A DNA stretch of 64,000 nt from JAGNLA01 sp964639885 (GTDB lineage Bacteria; Caldisericota; Caldisericia; JAAYUI01). The DNA lies in NCBI GenBank assembly GCA_964639885.1, contig CAZXEH010000001.1:186001-250000 (forward strand). The letters run 5' to 3'. Made by a program: the position numbers and the translations under genes. Positions 60,587 to 64,000 of the stretch are shown piece by piece (within the stretch, counting starts at the first letter, position 1; every line of letters starts with the position of its first letter). Under the pieces are notes generated by a model, which worked only from the letters and a program-made list of their open reading frames with translations, searched no databases and had not been told where the DNA came from.

Positions 60587-61611
60587 CAAGGGAAGAATTC
60601 TGTCGATCATTGCAGGAGCAAGAAAAAGAAATCACAAACAGGAAAGGATCAGGGATGAATTCAAGCATCCATCAAGGTCAGGTCTACCGGAAGAATCTTG
60701 GCAGATATCTGGTCAGGAATGAATCAGGCGACTGCCTGTGCTCAGTTACTGGCAACATGAAGAAAGACCTGGTTTTTTCGGAAGCTGACGCATCCTCTGT
60801 TGCAAAAAGGGTTGTCAGTGTCGGCAAAATCAAGGTCTCAGACCCGGTTGCAATTGCTGACTTCGTGGAATTCGAGGATTTTGGTAATGGCACCGGTCTG
60901 ATAGTGAAGGTTTTGCCCAGAAAATCCAAGCTCAGCAGGAAAGACCCTGGCCCAAGACCGGTTGAACAGGTTGTTGCGGCAAACATTGATCAGGTTGTGA
61001 TCTTTTTTGCCCAGAGCGAAGAAACAAAGAATTGGGCTATGCTGGACTGGCTGCTGGCTGAAGTTGAGATGACCAGACTGCCAGCACTTGTGATGATGAC
61101 AAAGACAGACCTCGTCGGTGACGATTCGATAATTGCCGATGTGAACTATTACAGGTCAATGGGCTACACGGTCATTCCAACAAGTACGGTTAGAAAAACA
61201 GGTATCGATGAAGCTCAGGCAGCGCTAAAAGACAAAACTTCCGTCTTCATTGGCAAATCGGGGGTTGGGAAAAGCTCACTTTTAAACGCCCTGCAACCCG
61301 GGCTTGGCCTGAAAGTTGCCGAAATAAGTAGGCATATTCAAGAGGGTCGCCATACGACCACCCATCTGGAGATGTTTGATCTGGACTTTGGTGGAAAAAT
61401 CATCGACACACCGGGTTGGAGAATCATCAGCTTCTGGAATGCCGACAATCTGTCGTTTGACTGGTGTTATCGTGATTTCAGGCCATTCCTGGGAAAGTGC
61501 AGGTTCAACAATTGCACCCATTCGGTTGAACCTGGTTGCGCGATAAAAAACGCTGTTGAGTCAGGCGAAATCCTTGAAAGGCGTCACCAGAGCTATCTGA
61601 AGCTGATCTGA
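60583..61611 (+). CDS. rsgA: Ribosome small-subunit-dependent GTPase RsgA
   Basis: A 342-residue GTPase that helps 30S assembly. N-terminal OB fold (about 25-95), circularly permuted GTPase domain with TKTD (G4), GKSGVGKSS near 226 (G1) and DTPG (G3), and the C-terminal zinc site CRFNNCTHSVEPGC. The direct TTG start at 60583 has only a weak ribosome site; start by frameshift from 60542 is the alternative. Controlled by the attenuator upstream. Confidence 0.92.
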   Translation: MTREEFCRSLQEQEKEITNRKGSGMNSSIHQGQVYRKNLGRYLVRNESGDCLCSVTGNMKKDLVFSEADASSVAKRVVSVGKIKVSDPVAIADFVEFEDFGNGTGLIVKVLPRKSKLSRKDPGPRPVEQVVAANIDQVVIFFAQSEETKNWAMLDWLLAEVEMTRLPALVMMTKTDLVGDDSIIADVNYYRSMGYTVIPTSTVRKTGIDEAQAALKDKTSVFIGKSGVGKSSLLNALQPGLGLKVAEISRHIQEGRHTTTHLEMFDLDFGGKIIDTPGWRIISFWNADNLSFDWCYRDFRPFLGKCRFNNCTHSVEPGCAIKNAVESGEILERRHQSYLKLI

Positions 61612-61625
61612 TGACATTTTGTACT

Positions 61626-61653
61626 TTGACAAACTGGAAATTTCTGCAATAAT
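61626..61653 (+). promoter_or_regulatory. Promoter of the gene at 61672
   Basis: TTGACA (626-631), 16 bp, AATAAT (648-653), then GGAGGCGAAAG before the ATG. Confidence 0.55.
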
Positions 61654-61671
61654 CCAGTTTGGAGGCGAAAG

Positions 61672-62997
61672 ATGAACATCGATACCGAGAGTCTTTGGAA
61701 AACGCTTGACAGCATCAACGAGGACTTCTTTTTTGGAAGATCAATTTCGAAATCTGACAAGGCTGAGGCAGCCAAGTGGATCGCTTCCAGACAAGGCCTG
61801 AAAGGTTCATATGGCAATATGTTTGCGCCAACTGCAACTGATTTTGGACTTTCAAGAACATTCACTGGCGAGAAAATTGCTTCCAGAGCTGCAACGGCAC
61901 ACATCCTCGGTGAAGAAGCGTTGAGGTGCCTGTCAAAGCTGGATGTGAAAGGTAATCAGATAGAAACAGCCTACAACCAGGCGAACCTGGACATGGCTGA
62001 TCGACTTGGCGAAACAATAAACGGCAAGTTCTGCTGCGGAACATGCTCGGTTGCGATGTGGAGGAACCTTGTCGCAGGCGGACTCACCCATCAGCAAGCA
62101 CGCTTGAGGGCTGGCATGCAGGAACTAAAGAAATCCAGGCTGGAAACCGGTAAATGGCGCTGGTTTCCATTNNNNNNNNNNNNNNNNNNNNNNNNNNNNN
62201 NNNNNNNNNNNNNNNNNNNNNNNNNNNNNNNNNNNNNNNNNNNNNNNNNNNNNNNNNNNNNNNNNNNNNNNCTGACCGAAGAGGATTGCATGGCATGGTG
62301 GATGGAAGGTGGGAACAATATAAGGGCTGAGTTTGTTTCAAGCGCTCTTGGTCTGGTTCACGAAGAGATAAAGATAAAATCTGAGCATTCCAGCAACGTC
62401 GACCTTTGCAGGGATCGGGAGTTTTGGAAGATCATCAGGGAAAAACTCGACAATAATTTTATCATCCTCGAAAACACTTGGCCGTTGTGGTCGGTGATCG
62501 ATGGCTGGAATGATGAAGAAAACCATGCCGAAAGAGTTGTTTTCGATGGATTCCCAATGTTTCCAAATCCGAACGGCGTTTTCCACGTTTTTGGGAAAGG
62601 TGGGGAACCAACCCCCAAAAAGGAAGCGATATCTCAGGCGCTGGAATTTGGCGAAAGATTGATGGGAACAGAGTTTGACACCAATGGGATAATGTTTGCC
62701 GATGCCATTGAAAAAACCACAAAAACTCACCTGACCAACGATCATTTCTGCGTACCGTGTGGAAACGACGATATGGGCTGCTTTACCCGTACACTCTCAA
62801 GGATCAGGGGAAGGTGCCTTTCACTCGCAGGATTTCTTGCAGAGGCCAGCGAATACATGAAATTACCTGACAAATATCTGGATCAGAAATCAAAATCGCT
62901 GGAAACTGCTGAAAAACTGCTGGCTATACTGAAAAATCCGGAACTTCCAAAGCTTTGGCATGATAAAACACAGATTATTCCGATGCTGCCGTTTTAA
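61672..62997 (+). CDS. Unknown protein interrupted by an assembly gap
   Basis: ATG 61672 has a strong GGAGG site. The part before the gap (166 residues) is soluble, with FCCGTCSVAMWRN near 120. The part after the gap (62272 on) is also soluble, with FCVPCGNDDMGC near the C-terminus. The cysteine pairs at both ends suggest metal binding. No family recognised. The 100 N's leave the frame open, but the gap has no duplicated flanks, so its true length and even the unity of the two parts are uncertain. The 3' end overlaps the convergent stalk gene by 4 bases. Confidence 0.6.
   Translation: MNIDTESLWKTLDSINEDFFFGRSISKSDKAEAAKWIASRQGLKGSYGNMFAPTATDFGLSRTFTGEKIASRAATAHILGEEALRCLSKLDVKGNQIETAYNQANLDMADRLGETINGKFCCGTCSVAMWRNLVAGGLTHQQARLRAGMQELKKSRLETGKWRWFPXXXXXXXXXXXXXXXXXXXXXXXXXXXXXXXXXXLTEEDCMAWWMEGGNNIRAEFVSSALGLVHEEIKIKSEHSSNVDLCRDREFWKIIREKLDNNFIILENTWPLWSVIDGWNDEENHAERVVFDGFPMFPNPNGVFHVFGKGGEPTPKKEAISQALEFGERLMGTEFDTNGIMFADAIEKTTKTHLTNDHFCVPCGNDDMGCFTRTLSRIRGRCLSLAGFLAEASEYMKLPDKYLDQKSKSLETAEKLLAILKNPELPKLWHDKTQIIPMLPF
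62172..62271. other. Assembly gap (100 N) of unknown true length
   Basis: Unlike the two other gaps, its flanks do not share sequence, so bases are really missing here. Confidence 0.9.
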
Positions 62998-63704
62998 TCG
63001 CAGAACCTGATTGTGCCGTTCTGGCCGGTTCTGTCCCACTCGATACAGACATCAAATGCCGTGCTGATGAGACTCAGTGGCACAAACATAGTGCCATCAT
63101 AAAATGTCGGCGCAGGGTTTGAGACATGGGTTTTGCCATTTACCTCGAACTCCTCGACGTCGGGAAGTATCTCAATCACTCGGTCAAGCCTGAAAATGCT
63201 TATGCTCATGTCTTTCTGATTATAAAGCGTTGTGGCACCGAGCACGTCACAGACAAACCTTAGAGGAACAAGCGGTGTACAGCCTTTCATCCGCATCGGA
63301 GCTTTGAGTTGAATGGATCGGCCATTGAGGGTGGCCTTTTTTGAGCCGATTTTTAGCTTCAACTCTAGCGTGTTTTCTGTGGCAACCTTGATGTTTACGA
63401 TCTCTACTGTCTTTGTCTTTGATTTGACCGATATTGTTCCAGAATGAGCTGTACCTTTTGGCAACAGCGACGCCCTTATGGTTATCTTTATCGTTCCTGG
63501 TGATTTGATGGCTGTTTTATCCACCTGAATCCACAATTTGTCAGCATAAATCGTGACCTCACCGCTTGATTTTATTTGGTAGGCAACGGTTTTCTGGTTG
63601 CCTCGCAAAATATTGCCAAAATCAACGTTTGTTTGAGCGGATCCCACGAACGAAAACGGCATGAAAAGCAAAGCAAAAGCCATGAAAACAGGGATTGTCC
63701 TCAT
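62994..63704 (-). CDS. Exported stalk-domain protein (copper-amine-oxidase N-terminal type)
   Basis: A 236-residue protein with a Sec signal (1 to about 23, FVGSAQ cleavage). The first half is beta-rich; from about 130 it has two copies of the stalk pattern (TPLVPLRFVCDVLGATTLYN and MFVPLSLISTAFDVCIEWD), the same module as at the end of the giant protein at 43917. It probably attaches to or decorates the cell surface. No oxidase catalytic domain. Confidence 0.8.
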   Translation of the reverse strand: MRTIPVFMAFALLFMPFSFVGSAQTNVDFGNILRGNQKTVAYQIKSSGEVTIYADKLWIQVDKTAIKSPGTIKITIRASLLPKGTAHSGTISVKSKTKTVEIVNIKVATENTLELKLKIGSKKATLNGRSIQLKAPMRMKGCTPLVPLRFVCDVLGATTLYNQKDMSISIFRLDRVIEILPDVEEFEVNGKTHVSNPAPTFYDGTMFVPLSLISTAFDVCIEWDRTGQNGTIRFCD

Positions 63705-63737
63705 GGCTCGAAAGTGTAGTCTGGAATTGATAAACTC

Positions 63738-64000
63738 CTAGCCTTCCTCAACGTCTTCCGGTTCCGGAATGTCTTCGTAGGGCAGGCCGTTGCGCTTCTT
63801 GTAGTCGTTGATTGCCCTTGCAAGTGCGGTTTGGCCAAGCATTGAGCAGTGCATCTTGTTTGGCGGAAGTCCGCCAAGCGCCTCTGCGATTGCATTGTTT
63901 GAAACCTTCAGGGCTTCGTCGACGGTCAGACCGATAGCCATTTCCGACATCATGGATGAAACAGCGATTGCTGCTCCACAACCAAAGGTTTTGAACTTGA
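63738..64000 (-). CDS. IscU/NifU-type Fe-S scaffold, C-terminal part, cut by the right window edge
   Basis: The minus-strand frame is open from base 64000 to the stop at 63738 and reads KFKTFGCGAAIAVSSMMSEM, then MAIGLTVDEAL and KMHCSMLGQTALARAIND. The Cys of TFGCG and of MHCSMLG are the second and third cluster-binding cysteines of the IscU/NifU N-terminal domain; the first is outside the window. It ends in an acidic tail (PEPEDVEEG), so it lacks the C-terminal domain of full NifU. It assembles Fe-S clusters, needed by the many Fe-S proteins of this genome. Confidence 0.9.
   Translation of the reverse strand, partial: KFKTFGCGAAIAVSSMMSEMAIGLTVDEALKVSNNAIAEALGGLPPNKMHCSMLGQTALARAINDYKKRNGLPYEDIPEPEDVEEG

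Noticed and set aside
62994..63704. Copper amine oxidase
   Set aside because: Only the N-terminal stalk module is present; the catalytic domain is missing.

Overview
The window reads as chromosomal DNA from an uncultured, strictly anaerobic bacterium, recovered as a scaffold from a metagenome-type assembly (three 100-N gaps). It is bacterial rather than archaeal: Shine-Dalgarno sites, sigma70-like promoters (TTGACA-like, 16-17 bp, TATAAT-like), umuDC, gltX, tadA, rsgA and pspA are present. Several families are common in Clostridia-like or deep-branching Terrabacteria lineages (SCIFF peptide with its radical-SAM maturase, copper-amine-oxidase-type stalk domains, many PQQ-type propeller lipoproteins), but the phylum cannot be fixed from this window.

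Layout. 1-513: a gene running off the left edge. 769-11441 (minus): a ten-gene operon for an MvhADG-type [NiFe] hydrogenase joined to HdrABC heterodisulfide reductase-like subunits, with an extra MvhD-like protein, a polyferredoxin, an FAD/NAD(P)-type oxidoreductase and the hydrogenase maturation protease. 11661-13338 (plus): two envelope proteins. 13345-21305 (minus): a tightly overlapping operon with an ethylbenzene-dehydrogenase-like haem-domain lipoprotein, a three-subunit 2-oxoacid:ferredoxin oxidoreductase, an M20 peptidase, a membrane-anchored protein, a CPBP protease and an orphan Cas10-like HD protein. 21473-34004: propeller lipoproteins, TrkA, a SCIFF-type RiPP pair, PspA, a heterodimeric ABC exporter, an acyl-CoA dehydrogenase and a GNAT protein. 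34073-34744: tRNA-Cys, tRNA-Gly and a tandem array of duplicated tRNA promoters. 35807-39595: a putative serine-biosynthesis operon (DMT transporter, class V aminotransferase, SerA, DUF1015). 39612-51313: transporters, a 1436-residue double-propeller/Ig/stalk surface protein, SRAP, TPR and HEAT-like proteins, and two AT-rich foreign-looking genes. 51414-54663: tRNA-Ser, yhaM, tadA, tRNA-Arg(ACG), gltX. 54929-56619: umuDC. 56640-60258: two flavoproteins and an ABC-2 exporter with an AbrB regulator. 60362-61611: rsgA behind a leader-peptide attenuator. 61672-64000: an unknown protein split by a gap, a stalk-domain protein, and the C-terminal part of IscU/NifU.

How it fits together. The hydrogenase-Hdr complex could use H2 to produce reduced ferredoxin by flavin-based bifurcation, or run in reverse to dispose of electrons as H2. 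The 2-oxoacid:ferredoxin oxidoreductase and acyl-CoA dehydrogenase suggest amino-acid or peptide fermentation feeding the same ferredoxin pool. IscU-type scaffold capacity at the right edge suits such an Fe-S-rich metabolism.

Most notable observations: (i) a 15-codon leader peptide and mutually exclusive antiterminator/terminator in front of rsgA, followed by an A-AAA-AAG slippery site linking a short ORF to the rsgA frame; (ii) a SCIFF-like precursor that has lost the cysteine used for the known thioether crosslink; (iii) a 94-bp tandem array that multiplies the tRNA-Gly promoter together with the first bases of the tRNA; (iv) an extended Hdr/Mvh operon; (v) a Cas10-like HD protein with no CRISPR context. 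Two of the three N gaps are flanked by the same 55 bases on both sides, so they look like assembly artefacts; collapsing one restores an intact gltX.
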